From Bradyrhizobium sp. SZCCT0153 (lineage in GTDB: Bacteria > Pseudomonadota > Alphaproteobacteria > Rhizobiales > Xanthobacteraceae): DNA of 64,000 nucleotides. The notes below the pieces were generated by a model. That model was not told where the DNA came from. It did not search any database and saw only the letters and a list, made by a program, of their open reading frames with translations. Below, piece after piece: positions 1 through 8,604 of this stretch. Made by a program: the position numbers and the translations under genes. The stretch covers positions 1,151,001 through 1,215,000 of the forward strand of contig NZ_JAFCKS010000001.1 in the NCBI RefSeq assembly GCF_018129995.1, in the 5' to 3' direction. Positions within the stretch are counted from its first letter, which is position 1. The number at the start of each line of letters is the position of its first letter.

Positions 1-846
1 ACCGGGCTGAAGACCACGGTCGGCCGCGTCAGCCGTGCCGGCGCGATGCCGCTGTCGCAATCGCTCGACACGGTCGGTCCGCTCGCCCGCACTGCCGAAG
101 ACTGTGCCCTGTTGCTGGCGCTGATGGCCGGCCCCGATCCTGCGGACTCGACCTGTAGCCACGAACCGCTGTCGGACTATGTCGGCGCGACCAGGGGGTC
201 GCTCAAAGGCCTGAAGATCGGCGTGCCCGCGTCCTTCTATGTCGACGATCTCGACAGCGAGGTCGCGCGCGTGCTGGACGAGACCATCGCGGTGCTCAAG
301 CGCGAGGGCGCCGACATCGTCACGGTCGAATTGCCGGACCAGCGGCAATTGTCGGCGGCAAGCCAGCTCGTGCTCGCGGCGGAAGCTGCCGCCTTCCACA
401 AGCGCTGGATGATCGAGCGGCCCCAGGATTACGGCCCGCAGGTCCTGATGCGGCTCCAGAACGGGCTCGCGGTTCCCGCCATCACCTATCTCGAGGCGAT
501 GCGCTGGCGCGGCCCGGCGCTCGCCGCGCACAATGCGGCCACGGCGAAGGTCGACGCGGTGATCGCGCCGGCCTCGCCGGTGCCGGCGCCGACGATCGAC
601 GAAAGCGACGTCGGTGGCGGACCGAACGCGCCGGCGCTGTTGCAGCGGCTGACGCTGTTCACCCGCCCGGTGAACTTCCTCGGCCTGCCGTCGCTCACCG
701 TGCCCTCGGGCTTCACCAAAAGCGGCCTGCCGATCGGCATGCAGCTGATCGGCCGCTCTTTCGATGAGGCGACCTTGCTCACCATCGGCGCCGCATTCCA
801 GCGCGTCACCGACTATCACGACAGGCTGCCGAAACTCCCGTCATGA
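1..846 (+). CDS. Amidase (amidase signature family), C-terminal part, 5' end outside window
   Basis: The reading frame is open from the first base and runs 282 codons to a TGA stop. The visible protein carries the amidase-signature continuation SLDTVGPLARTAEDCALL followed by a GPDPADS-type segment, and the C-terminal LPSLTVPSGF and GLPIGMQLIG motifs of the family. The catalytic Lys and the Gly/Ser-rich Ser-cisSer region lie upstream of the window, so activity cannot be judged. Such enzymes hydrolyse carboxamides to acid and ammonia in the cytoplasm. Its stop overlaps the start of the next gene (ATGA), so it is probably cotranscribed with a peptide/opine-type importer. The natural substrate is unknown. 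Confidence 0.9.
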   Translation, partial: TGLKTTVGRVSRAGAMPLSQSLDTVGPLARTAEDCALLLALMAGPDPADSTCSHEPLSDYVGATRGSLKGLKIGVPASFYVDDLDSEVARVLDETIAVLKREGADIVTVELPDQRQLSAASQLVLAAEAAAFHKRWMIERPQDYGPQVLMRLQNGLAVPAITYLEAMRWRGPALAAHNAATAKVDAVIAPASPVPAPTIDESDVGGGPNAPALLQRLTLFTRPVNFLGLPSLTVPSGFTKSGLPIGMQLIGRSFDEATLLTIGAAFQRVTDYHDRLPKLPS

Positions 847-1820
847 CAAAGCTCGTCGAGATTTCAGGCCTCAACATCCGCTTCACCGGCGAACGCACGG
901 TCTATGCAGTGAACGATCTCAGCCTCTCGCTCGGCGACGGCGAGGTGCTGGGCCTACTCGGCGAGTCCGGTTCGGGCAAGAGCGTGACCTTGCGCGCGCT
1001 GATGCGGCTGCTTCCGAAGAAGCGGACGCAGATTTCGGGCAAGGTCAATGTCATGGGCCGCGACGTGCTCGCCATGAACGACGAGCAGCTCTCGTCGTTC
1101 CGCGGCCAGACCGTGTCGATGATCTTCCAGGAACCCGCGCTCGCGCTCGATCCGGTCTACACCATCGGCGCGCAGATCGCCGAAAGCGTGGTGCGTCACG
1201 AAGGCAAGTCTTATGCGGAGGGCAGGGCGAGGGCGCTCGAAATGCTCGAGGTCGTGCGCATTCCCAGCGCGAAGCGTCGCCTCGACGCCTATCCGCATGA
1301 AATGTCCGGCGGCATGCGTCAGCGCGCGATGATCGCGCTGGCGCTCGCCTGCCGACCAAAAATCCTGCTGGCGGACGAGCCGACCACGGCGCTCGATGCC
1401 ACCGTGCAGATCCAGATCCTGCTGTTGCTGCGCGAGCTTCAACGCGAGTTCGGCATGTCCGTCATCTTCGTCACCCACGACATCGGTGTCGCCATCGAGA
1501 TCTGTGACCGCGTCGCGGTGATGTATGCCGGCCAGATCGTGGAGCAGGGGAGCTTGCGCGACATCGTCCGCAGCCCGGTGCACCCCTACGCCAAGGGCCT
1601 GCTCGCCTCCACCATCCACGGCGCCAAGCGGGGGCAGCGCCTCGAAACCATCCCCGGTACCCCGCCCTCGCTGGCCGAGAAGCCCCACAACTGCTCCTTC
1701 GCGCCCCGCTGTTCGGTGGCTCAGCCGCGCTGCCTGGAGCAACTGCCCGAGAACGTGGAGATCGGGCCGAGCCGGGCGGCACGATGTGTGTTGGCGGAGC
1801 CGGTCCCCGCGCTCTCCTGA
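843..1820 (+). CDS. Oligopeptide/dipeptide-type ABC transporter ATP-binding protein (OppD/DppD-like)
   Basis: This 325-residue cytoplasmic ATPase would power import through a permease pair not present here. Walker A GESGSGKS is at residues 40-47, the Q-loop reads IFQEP, the signature is MSGGMRQRA near 154, Walker B LLADEPTTALD is near 175, and the H-loop is VTHD near 210. The C-terminus has the Opp/Dpp extension: PGTPPSL followed by a Cys-containing APRC...QPRC segment. The ATG overlaps the amidase stop by four bases, which suggests translational coupling. No OppF partner, permease or binding protein follows, so the rest of the transporter should lie upstream of the window. The substrate cannot be read from the sequence. 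Confidence 0.93.
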   Translation: MTKLVEISGLNIRFTGERTVYAVNDLSLSLGDGEVLGLLGESGSGKSVTLRALMRLLPKKRTQISGKVNVMGRDVLAMNDEQLSSFRGQTVSMIFQEPALALDPVYTIGAQIAESVVRHEGKSYAEGRARALEMLEVVRIPSAKRRLDAYPHEMSGGMRQRAMIALALACRPKILLADEPTTALDATVQIQILLLLRELQREFGMSVIFVTHDIGVAIEICDRVAVMYAGQIVEQGSLRDIVRSPVHPYAKGLLASTIHGAKRGQRLETIPGTPPSLAEKPHNCSFAPRCSVAQPRCLEQLPENVEIGPSRAARCVLAEPVPALS

Positions 1821-1914
1821 TACCTGGACGGCAATCTGGCAGCGGGGGAACATTCACACGTCATTCATCCCCGTTCCGGTTCCATAGGACGGTTCACGGA
1901 GAGGGACCTCACTT

Positions 1915-2184
1915 ATGTACATTTCCAATGAAGGCCTGATTGTCATCCTGTTCGTCGGCCTGGTCGCCGGCTGGCTGGCCGGCAAGGTAGTGCGGGGCGC
2001 GGGTTTCGGCATCATCGGCGATATCGTGATCGGCATTGCCGGCGCGTTTGTGGCCAGCTTCCTGTTCCCGAAGCTCGGCATTCGCATCGGCACCGGCCTG
2101 GTGTCCGAGATCGTCTATTCCGCGATCGGCGCGGTCATCCTGCTGCTGGTGGTGCGGCTGGTACGCGGCGGCGGCCGGTTGTAG
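1915..2184 (+). CDS. GlsB/YeaQ/YmgE family stress-response membrane protein
   Basis: This is an 89-residue integral membrane protein with three hydrophobic helices (about residues 6-25, 30-52 and 62-84) and the Gly-rich pattern GLVAGWLAGKVV...GFGIIGDIVIGIAGA typical of the transglycosylase-associated (GlsB) family. Its length matches the family. A purine-rich GGAGAGGGA lies upstream of the ATG. In alphaproteobacteria these genes are often controlled by the general stress response. A GGAAC at 1847 and a CGTT at 1872 are 20 bases apart, too far for a normal EcfG promoter, so no such promoter is claimed. The molecular role of the family is not established. It stands alone, followed by a hairpin. 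Confidence 0.88.
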   Translation: MYISNEGLIVILFVGLVAGWLAGKVVRGAGFGIIGDIVIGIAGAFVASFLFPKLGIRIGTGLVSEIVYSAIGAVILLLVVRLVRGGGRL

Positions 2185-2217
2185 CGGCGCCCCGGTTTCA
2201 ATTGATCAAGATTTAGA

Positions 2218-2239
2218 CCTCTCCCCGCCCGGGGAGGGG
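2218..2239 (+). terminator. Hairpin downstream of the GlsB gene
   Basis: CCTCTCCCC pairs with GGGGAGGGG (one G-T wobble) around a four-base loop, about 34 bases after the GlsB stop. There is no clear T-run, so it may be a weak terminator or one of the GC-rich palindromes scattered through the window. The rest of 2240-2447 contains two further short hairpins (GGGGG/CCCCC near 2304 and GGGGC/GCCCC near 2412) in the leader of the secretion operon. Confidence 0.5.
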
Positions 2240-2447
2240 TGACATGTCTGCAAGAAAAAGCCGCAAGACTGTGTGATTCCGGACTTGCGCGCGGGGCCAT
2301 CAGGGGGTGATGTGCCCCCACAGGGGATCGGGTTGATTCAGCCGCGTTGGACGAGGGCCGAAAACGCGATGTTAATCCGGGTCGATTACTCCTGAAATTG
2401 CCTTTGAAATCAGGGGCTTTGGCCCCCACCCGAAAGAGATCAGACTG

Positions 2448-4193
2448 ATGGCAGCCGTACCCGGCGTTCGTCGCTCAGAACTCGGTGACGCGCTGCGCGC
2501 TTGTCGCACGGCGTTTGTCGGCGTCGGCTTGATGAGCTGCATGATCAACCTGCTCTATCTGACCGGGTCGATCTTCATGCTGGAGGTCTACGACCGGGTG
2601 CTGCCGAGCCGCAGCATTCCGACCCTGGTCGGCCTGATCGTCCTCGCCAGCTTCCTCTACATGGCGCAGGGCGTGCTCGACATGATCCGCAACCGGATCT
2701 TGGGCCGGATCGGCACCGCGCTCGACGAGGCCCTGAACAGGCGTGTGTTCGACACCATCGTGCGCCTGCCGCTGCTTGTCGGCAACCGCAACGAGGGCCT
2801 TCAGCCGCTGCGCGATCTCGACAATGTCCGCTCCTTCCTCGGCGGCATGGGACCGAGCGCGTTCTTCGACCTGCCCTGGCTGCCGCTCTATCTCGCCATC
2901 TGCTTCGCCTTCCACGTCATGATCGGCGTCACCGCGCTGGTCGGCGCCGTCATCCTGGTCGGGTTGACGCTGGTCACCGAGTTCATGTCCCGCCAGCCGG
3001 CGCGCGACGCGATGGGGCTCGCCGCCCAGCGCAACGATCTTGCCCAGGCCAGCCGCCGCAACGCCGAAGTCATGGTGTCGATGGGCATGGCCGGCCGGAT
3101 GAACCAGCGCTGGAGCGAGGCCAACGAAAAATACCTCGCCGGCAACCAGCGTGCGAGCGACGTCGCCGGCGGTCTCGGCGCGGTCGCAAAAGTGCTGCGC
3201 ATGATGCTGCAATCGGCCGTGCTCGCGGTCGGCGCCTATCTCGTCATCCACCAGGAGGCGACCGCCGGCATCATCATCGCCGGCTCGATCCTTTCCGCGC
3301 GTGCGCTCGCGCCGGTCGATCTTGCGATTGCCCACTGGAAGTCCTTCGTCGCGGCCCGCCAGAGCTGGCACCGCCTGAGCCGTCTTCTGGAGCAGATGCC
3401 GGCGCAGACGATGCCGACCCAGTTGCAGGCGCCCACCAGCCGCCTCGCCGTCGAGGGCGTCGCCATGGTGCCGCCGGGCGACCAGCGCCTCATCGTGCAG
3501 GACATCACCTTTGCGCTCGAAGCCGGCAATGGACTTGGAGTGATCGGACCGAGCGGCTCCGGCAAGTCGTCCCTGATCCGCGCGCTGGTCGGCGTCTGGC
3601 AGCCGGTGCGCGGCAAGGTGCGGCTCGACGGCGCGGCGCTCGACCAGTGGTCGTCCGACATGCTCGGCCGCCACATCGGCTATCTGCCGCAGGACGTCGA
3701 ATTGTTCGGCGGCACCATCGCGCAGAACATCAGCCGGTTCGACCCCGACGCCATCTCCGACGGCATCATCGCCGCGGCGAAAGAGGCCGGCGTGCACGAG
3801 ATGATCATCAAGATGCGCGAGGGCTACAACACGCAGGTCGGTGAGCAGGGCACCGCACTCTCGGCAGGCCAGGCGCAGCGCGTGGCGCTGGCGCGCGCGC
3901 TCTACGGCAGCCCGTTCCTGGTCGTGCTCGACGAGCCCAATTCCAATCTCGACACCGAAGGCGACGAGGCGCTGACGCGCGCGATCCGCAGCGCGCGCGA
4001 GCGCGGCGCCATCGTCATCGTGGTGGCGCACCGCCCGATCGGCGTCGAGGCGGTCGACCAGATCCTGGTGCTGCGCGACGGCCGCATGCAGGCCTTTGGA
4101 CCGAAGGAGCAGGTGCTCGCCCAGGTGCTCCAGCCGCGCGTGACCCCGCCGGCCCCGATCAAGATCGTCAGCGAAGGCGGAGCCAAGGCATGA
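2448..4193 (+). CDS. Type I secretion system permease/ATPase (PrtD/HlyB-like)
   Basis: This 581-residue inner-membrane ABC exporter subunit has an N-terminal transmembrane domain (about residues 1-310) and a C-terminal nucleotide-binding domain. Walker A GPSGSGKS begins near residue 366, the signature LSAGQAQRVALARAL near 470, and Walker B LVVLDEPNSNLD near 490. There is no N-terminal C39 peptidase domain, so it belongs to the PrtD class that exports RTX-type proteins with uncleaved C-terminal signals. GAAAGAGAT precedes the ATG. It overlaps the HlyD gene (ATGAGC), forming a two-gene unit. The outer-membrane TolC partner and the secreted substrate are not in the window. Confidence 0.94.
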   Translation: MAAVPGVRRSELGDALRACRTAFVGVGLMSCMINLLYLTGSIFMLEVYDRVLPSRSIPTLVGLIVLASFLYMAQGVLDMIRNRILGRIGTALDEALNRRVFDTIVRLPLLVGNRNEGLQPLRDLDNVRSFLGGMGPSAFFDLPWLPLYLAICFAFHVMIGVTALVGAVILVGLTLVTEFMSRQPARDAMGLAAQRNDLAQASRRNAEVMVSMGMAGRMNQRWSEANEKYLAGNQRASDVAGGLGAVAKVLRMMLQSAVLAVGAYLVIHQEATAGIIIAGSILSARALAPVDLAIAHWKSFVAARQSWHRLSRLLEQMPAQTMPTQLQAPTSRLAVEGVAMVPPGDQRLIVQDITFALEAGNGLGVIGPSGSGKSSLIRALVGVWQPVRGKVRLDGAALDQWSSDMLGRHIGYLPQDVELFGGTIAQNISRFDPDAISDGIIAAAKEAGVHEMIIKMREGYNTQVGEQGTALSAGQAQRVALARALYGSPFLVVLDEPNSNLDTEGDEALTRAIRSARERGAIVIVVAHRPIGVEAVDQILVLRDGRMQAFGPKEQVLAQVLQPRVTPPAPIKIVSEGGAKA

Positions 4194-5524
4194 GCACGAT
4201 GGCCATCGGCGGCGCGAAGCCCGCAGCAAAGAGGACCGTGCGGGAATCCATCAGGTTTCACCTGTTTCTCGGCCTCGCGATCGTGCTGGTTCTGGCCGTC
4301 GGCCTTGGCGGCTGGTCATCGACCGTGCAGATCTCGGGCGCGCTGATCGCGCCGGGCCAGATCGTGGTCGAATCCAACGTCAAGAAGGTGCAGCATCCGA
4401 CCGGCGGCGTGGTCGGCGAAGTGCGCGCCCGCGACGGCGACGTCGTCAAGGCGGGCGATGTCGTGGTGCGGCTCGACGACACCGTCACCAAGGCGAACCT
4501 CGCCATCGTCACCAAGAATCTCGATGCCGCCCTGGCGCGCACGGCGCGGCTCCAGGCCGAGCAGCGTGGCGTCGACAGGATCGAGTTCCCGCAATCGCTG
4601 CTCGATCGCGGCAACGATCCCGACGTCAAGAACCTTCTTTCCGCCGAAACCAAGCTGTTCGACGTCCGCGTCAACGGCCGCGCCGGCCAGAAGGCGCAGC
4701 TTCGGGAGCGCATCCAGCAGCTCAACGAGGAGATCGAGGGCCTCTCCGCGCAGGAGAGGGCCAAGGACAAGGAAATCTCGCTGGTGCAGCAGGAGCTCAC
4801 CGGTGTCCGCGATCTCTACGACAAGCATCTGGTCCAGATCTCGCGCCTGACCACGCTCGAGCGCGACAGTGCCCGCCTCAATGGAGAACGCGCGCAATAC
4901 ATCGCATCGCGCGCGCAGGCCAAGGGCAAGATCACCGAGACCGAGCTTCAGATCATCCAGGTCGACAAGGACATGGTGAGCGAGGTCTCCAAGGATTTGC
5001 GCGAGACCAACGACAAGATCGGCGAGCTGATCGAGCGCAAGGTCGCGGCTGAAGACCAGCTTCGCCGCGTCGACATCCGCGCGCCGCAGGACGGAATGGT
5101 GCTGCAATCGACCGTCCACACGGTCGGCGGCGTCATCACCGCGGGTGACACCCTGATGCTGATCGTGCCGCAGGCCGACGACCTCCAGGTCGAGGCCAAG
5201 GTCAATCCCGTCGATATCGACAAGCTCCAGATCGGCCAGAAGACGCTGCTGCGCCTGTCCGCCTTCAACCAGCGCACTACGCCGGAGCTCAACGGCGTCG
5301 TCAGCCGCGTCTCGCCCGACGTCACCACCGACCAGCGCACCGGCCAGAGCTACTACACCATCCGCGTCTCGCTATCCGCGGAAGAGGTCGCCAAGCTCGG
5401 CGACTCCAAGCTGATCCCGGGCATGCCGGCGGAAGCCTTCGTCCAGACCGGTGACCGCACCATGCTGTCCTATCTGCTGAAGCCGCTGCACGACCAGTTC
5501 ATGCGGGCCTTCCGGGAGAAGTGA
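4190..5524 (+). CDS. HlyD family type I secretion periplasmic adaptor
   Basis: This 444-residue membrane-fusion protein links the ATPase/permease to an outer-membrane channel. A short cytoplasmic N-terminus is followed by one membrane helix at about residues 24-43, a lipoyl half-motif (VKKVQHPTGGVVGEV and DGDVVKAGDVVVRLD), a long charged coiled-coil (about 95-285, with LRERIQQLNEEIEGL) and the second lipoyl half (VDIRAPQDGMVL). The C-terminal beta domain reads VSRVSPDVTTDQRTGQSYY, typical of the PrtE/HlyD class. The start overlaps the end of the preceding ATPase gene by four bases, so the two are expressed together. A GC-rich hairpin follows the stop. Confidence 0.94.
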   Translation: MSTMAIGGAKPAAKRTVRESIRFHLFLGLAIVLVLAVGLGGWSSTVQISGALIAPGQIVVESNVKKVQHPTGGVVGEVRARDGDVVKAGDVVVRLDDTVTKANLAIVTKNLDAALARTARLQAEQRGVDRIEFPQSLLDRGNDPDVKNLLSAETKLFDVRVNGRAGQKAQLRERIQQLNEEIEGLSAQERAKDKEISLVQQELTGVRDLYDKHLVQISRLTTLERDSARLNGERAQYIASRAQAKGKITETELQIIQVDKDMVSEVSKDLRETNDKIGELIERKVAAEDQLRRVDIRAPQDGMVLQSTVHTVGGVITAGDTLMLIVPQADDLQVEAKVNPVDIDKLQIGQKTLLRLSAFNQRTTPELNGVVSRVSPDVTTDQRTGQSYYTIRVSLSAEEVAKLGDSKLIPGMPAEAFVQTGDRTMLSYLLKPLHDQFMRAFREK

Positions 5525-5533
5525 CGCGCTTGC

Positions 5534-5556
5534 CCTCCCCGGCCCTCCTGGGGAGG
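5534..5556 (+). terminator. Hairpin after the type I secretion genes
   Basis: CCTCCCC (5534-5540) pairs with GGGGAGG (5550-5556) across a nine-base loop just after the HlyD stop. No strong T-run follows. Its position ahead of the AMP nucleosidase gene argues for starting that gene at the ATG at 5636 rather than at 5573. Confidence 0.5.
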
Positions 5557-5635
5557 ATAAGAAGAGCTCGCAATGACGACGCGGGTCTATTCTTGCTATA
5601 GTTCGACTCAAAGCCCAGCAACCCGGCGTCGAACC

Positions 5636-7105
5636 ATGCAAACCCCGCCCTCCATCGCCACCGAATCCTTCTCCGACGCGGTCGCGGCGGTCGCCCGGCT
5701 CGAAGAGATCTACGAGCGCAACACGAAATTCCTGCGCGACCGGTTCGAGGCCTATGTCAACGGCGAAGCGATTACGGCGCGCATGCGGGCCTATTATCCC
5801 CTGGTCCGCGTCACCACCGCGACGCATGCGCGGCTGGATTCGCGTCTCGCCTACGGCTTCGTGGCCCGGCCCGGCGTGCATGAGACCAGCGTGACCAGGC
5901 CGGATCTGTTCCGGACCTACCTTACCGAGCAGATCGGATTGTTGATCCAGAATCACGGTGTGCCGGTCGAGATCGGCGAGTCCAGCGAGCCGATCCCCGT
6001 TCACTTCGCCTATCGCCGCGACATCAACATTGAGGCCGCCATCACCACCAGCGAGAACTCCGCCGTCACACGGTCGCTGCGCGATGCGTTCGACGTGCCT
6101 GATTTGGCCACCATGGACGATGCCATCGCCGACGGCACCTTCGCGCTCCAGCCCGGCGCGCCCGAGCCGCTGTCGCTGTTTCGGGCGGCCCGCGTCGACT
6201 ACTCGCTGCGCCGGCTCTACCACTACACCGGCACGGACCCCGAATATTTCCAGAACTTCGTGATCTTCACCAACTACCAGTTCTATGTCGACGCCTTCGC
6301 GCAGCTCTGCCAGCAGCGGCTTCAGTCCGGCGAAGCCGGCCTCGACGCCTTCGTCGCGCCCGGCAATGTGATCACGCGCAGCGGCGGCGCCACAACGGGC
6401 ATCGCGCCCGCGCGGACGCCGCAGATGCCGGCGTTTCATCTGGTCGAGCCCGGCTATCGCGGCATCACTCTCATCAACATCGGCACCGGACCGTCCAACG
6501 CGCGCAACGTCACGGACCACGTCGCCGTGCTGCGGCCCCATGCCTGGCTGATGCTCGGCCATTGCGCGGGCCTGCGCAACACGCAGCGGCTCGGCGACTA
6601 CGTGCTCGCCCACGGCTATGTGCGCGAGGATCACGTGCTCGACCGCGAGCTGCCGCCATGGGTGCCGATCCCGGCGCTCGCCGAAATGCAGATCGCGCTC
6701 GAGGACGCCGTCGAAGACGTCACGGGCCTCGAGGGTTTCGAGCTCAAGCGCCTGATGCGCACAGGCACGGTCGCCAGCGTCGACAACCGCAATTGGGAGA
6801 TCAGCGGGCCTGAGGTGATCCGCCGCCTGTCGCAATCACGCGCAGTTGCGCTCGACATGGAATCGGCCGCGATCGCCGCCAACGGCTACCGCTTCCGCGT
6901 CCCCTACGGCACGCTGCTATGCGTCTCCGATAAGCCGCTGCACGGCGAGATCAAGCTAGCGGGGATGGCCAGCGAGTTCTATCGCCGCCGCGTCGGGCAG
7001 CATCTCGAGATCGGCCTGAAGGCGCTGGAACGGCTCAAGCAGCAGGAATCGGAGCGGCTGCATTCGCGAAAGCTCCGCAGTTTTGCCGAAGTCGCGTTCC
7101 AGTAG
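5636..7105 (+). CDS. amn: AMP nucleosidase
   Basis: The 489-residue enzyme hydrolyses AMP to adenine and ribose 5-phosphate and is part of purine salvage and adenylate control in the cytoplasm. The N-terminal AMP-nucleosidase domain (EEIYERNTKFLRDRF) is followed by a nucleoside-phosphorylase-like domain with INIGTGPSNARNVTDH, LMLGHCAGLRNTQ and VALDMESAAIAANGYRFRVP, including the Met-Glu-Ser segment that contacts ribose. Length fits the family (about 480-500). An ATG at 5573 would add 21 Ser/Thr/Arg-rich residues that look non-native and would begin right behind the hairpin, so 5636 is preferred. The gene stands alone, with a small DUF1488-like gene behind it. Confidence 0.93.
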   Translation: MQTPPSIATESFSDAVAAVARLEEIYERNTKFLRDRFEAYVNGEAITARMRAYYPLVRVTTATHARLDSRLAYGFVARPGVHETSVTRPDLFRTYLTEQIGLLIQNHGVPVEIGESSEPIPVHFAYRRDINIEAAITTSENSAVTRSLRDAFDVPDLATMDDAIADGTFALQPGAPEPLSLFRAARVDYSLRRLYHYTGTDPEYFQNFVIFTNYQFYVDAFAQLCQQRLQSGEAGLDAFVAPGNVITRSGGATTGIAPARTPQMPAFHLVEPGYRGITLINIGTGPSNARNVTDHVAVLRPHAWLMLGHCAGLRNTQRLGDYVLAHGYVREDHVLDRELPPWVPIPALAEMQIALEDAVEDVTGLEGFELKRLMRTGTVASVDNRNWEISGPEVIRRLSQSRAVALDMESAAIAANGYRFRVPYGTLLCVSDKPLHGEIKLAGMASEFYRRRVGQHLEIGLKALERLKQQESERLHSRKLRSFAEVAFQ

Positions 7106-7182
7106 GGACTAGTACCTCCTTGCGGCTGACAAGCCGGGGAATCCTGGGCATTGTCGGCGCGGGGCCGACCGGACCGTTTTCC

Positions 7183-7458
7183 ATGCCGCTGATGCGCGAC
7201 AAGATCATTGGTCATGATCTCGAACGGCTGGCCTTTCGCTTCACCATGCTGAGCGAGGGCGACGTCGTACAGTGCCAGATCAGCGACGCCGCGATGGACG
7301 AGCTTGCGGGCATGCAGGGCACCGAAAGCAGCGCGCGACAGGCGCAGTTCCTGTCGCTGCGCGAGTCCATCGAGCGGATCGCGTCAGACCTCTACGACGA
7401 GGCGCCGCGGGTCAGGGGCCATGTGGTGCGGATCTTTACCCGACATCTGGGACGGTGA
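7183..7458 (+). CDS. Small DUF1488-like protein
   Basis: This short protein (91 residues from the ATG at 7183, or 88 from 7192) has the pattern of DUF1488. A beta-rich start containing VVQCQISDAAMDEL is followed by an amphipathic helix with FLSLRESIERIASDLYDEAP. The frame is open to a TTG at 7120, but the extra residues (LTSRGILGIVGAGPTGPF) do not look like part of the family. The function of DUF1488 is unknown. It lies 77 bases behind the AMP nucleosidase gene and converges with the alcohol dehydrogenase gene. The family call rests on pattern recall and is moderate. Confidence 0.6.
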   Translation: MPLMRDKIIGHDLERLAFRFTMLSEGDVVQCQISDAAMDELAGMQGTESSARQAQFLSLRESIERIASDLYDEAPRVRGHVVRIFTRHLGR

Positions 7459-7470
7459 TCGCGGCGTGCT

Positions 7471-8559
7471 TTAGCTGTCGAACATGATCACGCTGCGCAG
7501 CGTCTTGCCGGCCTTCATGTTGGCAAAACCTTCGTTGATCTCGGAGAGCTTCAGCTTGGCCGAGATCCAGTCCTCCAGATGCAGCCGGCCGCGCAGGTAG
7601 AAGTCCACCAGCCGCGGCATGTCGACGCGAAAATGGTTGGAGCCCATCGACGAGCCCTGGATCCGGCGCTCACGCAGGAAGTCGAAGCCGTGCAGCTCGA
7701 TCTTCTGGCCGAACGGGATCATGCCGACGATGGTGGCCGTCCCGCCCGAGGCGAGCATGCCGAAGGCCTGCTCGGCGGTCTCCTTGCGGCCGAGCACCTC
7801 GAAGGAATGGTGTACGCCGCCATTGGTGAGGTCGCGGACCTGCTTCACGACGTCGCCGTCGGCGGGGTTGATGATGTCGGTAGCCCCCAGCTTGGTCGCG
7901 AGCTGGAGCTTGGCCGGGTTGGTGTCGATGGCGATGATGCGGCCGGCGCCCGCGATCTGTGCGCCGTTGATCGCGGCCATGCCGACGCCGCCGCAGCCGA
8001 TTACCGCCACGGTCTCGCCGGCGGTCACCTTGGCCGTGTTCACGACCGCGCCGTAGCCGGTGATGACGCCGCAGCCGATCAGCGCGGCGAGATCGAGCGG
8101 CATCTCCTTCCGGATTTTGACGATGGCGTTCTCGTGCACCAGCATCTGCTCGGCAAAGGAGGAGAGATTGAGGAACTGGTGCAGCTTCTCAGGTCTGGAC
8201 CATTGCATACGATTGGAGACGCCCGGCAGCAGCTTCACCGTCGTGTCGGTGCAGAGCACCGTGCGGCCCGTGGTGCAATTGTCGCAGGTGCCGCAGAACA
8301 CCGACAGGCAGGTGACGACGTGATCGCCCGGCTTCACGTAAGTGACGTCGGCGCCGACCTGCTCGACGACACCGGCCGATTCATGCCCGAGCACTGCAGG
8401 CAGCGGATGCGGGTAAAGGCCTTCCATGAAGTGCAGATCGGAGTGGCATAAGCCTGCGACAGAGGTGCGGATCAGGACTTCGCGTGGGCCCGGCCTCGGC
8501 AGGCTGACATCCTCGATGACCAGCGGCTTGTTGACTTCGTGGAGGACGGCGGCCTTCAT
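7471..8559 (-). CDS. Zn-dependent alcohol dehydrogenase (MDR superfamily)
   Basis: This 362-residue medium-chain dehydrogenase oxidises an alcohol with NAD(P). The catalytic-zinc region is GLCHSDLHFMEG with GHESAGVVEQVG. The structural-zinc lobe CGTCDNCTTGRTVLC has all four cysteines. The Rossmann fold carries IGCGGVGMAAINGAQIAGA followed by an acidic IAIDT, which favours NAD. The overall form resembles class III/aryl-alcohol dehydrogenases, but the substrate is not determined. It lies 45 bases downstream of the acyl-CoA dehydrogenase gene on the same strand, so the two may be cotranscribed as part of lipid or alcohol oxidation. The ATG at 8559 is the natural start. Confidence 0.9.
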   Translation of the reverse strand: MKAAVLHEVNKPLVIEDVSLPRPGPREVLIRTSVAGLCHSDLHFMEGLYPHPLPAVLGHESAGVVEQVGADVTYVKPGDHVVTCLSVFCGTCDNCTTGRTVLCTDTTVKLLPGVSNRMQWSRPEKLHQFLNLSSFAEQMLVHENAIVKIRKEMPLDLAALIGCGVITGYGAVVNTAKVTAGETVAVIGCGGVGMAAINGAQIAGAGRIIAIDTNPAKLQLATKLGATDIINPADGDVVKQVRDLTNGGVHHSFEVLGRKETAEQAFGMLASGGTATIVGMIPFGQKIELHGFDFLRERRIQGSSMGSNHFRVDMPRLVDFYLRGRLHLEDWISAKLKLSEINEGFANMKAGKTLRSVIMFDS

Positions 8560-8604
8560 CGAGCACTCCCTGTCGCGTTTTTTGGTTAGATCGTGGAGTG
8601 CAGC

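Noticed and set aside
1847..1875. EcfG-type stress promoter before the GlsB gene
   Set aside because: GGAAC and CGTT are 20 bases apart, beyond the 16-17 expected.
2475..4229. Very long open frame on the minus strand opposite the type I secretion ATPase gene
   Set aside because: It is rich in His, Asp and Arg with no family pattern and lies exactly opposite a gene with clear ABC motifs. High-GC codon bias opens such antisense frames.
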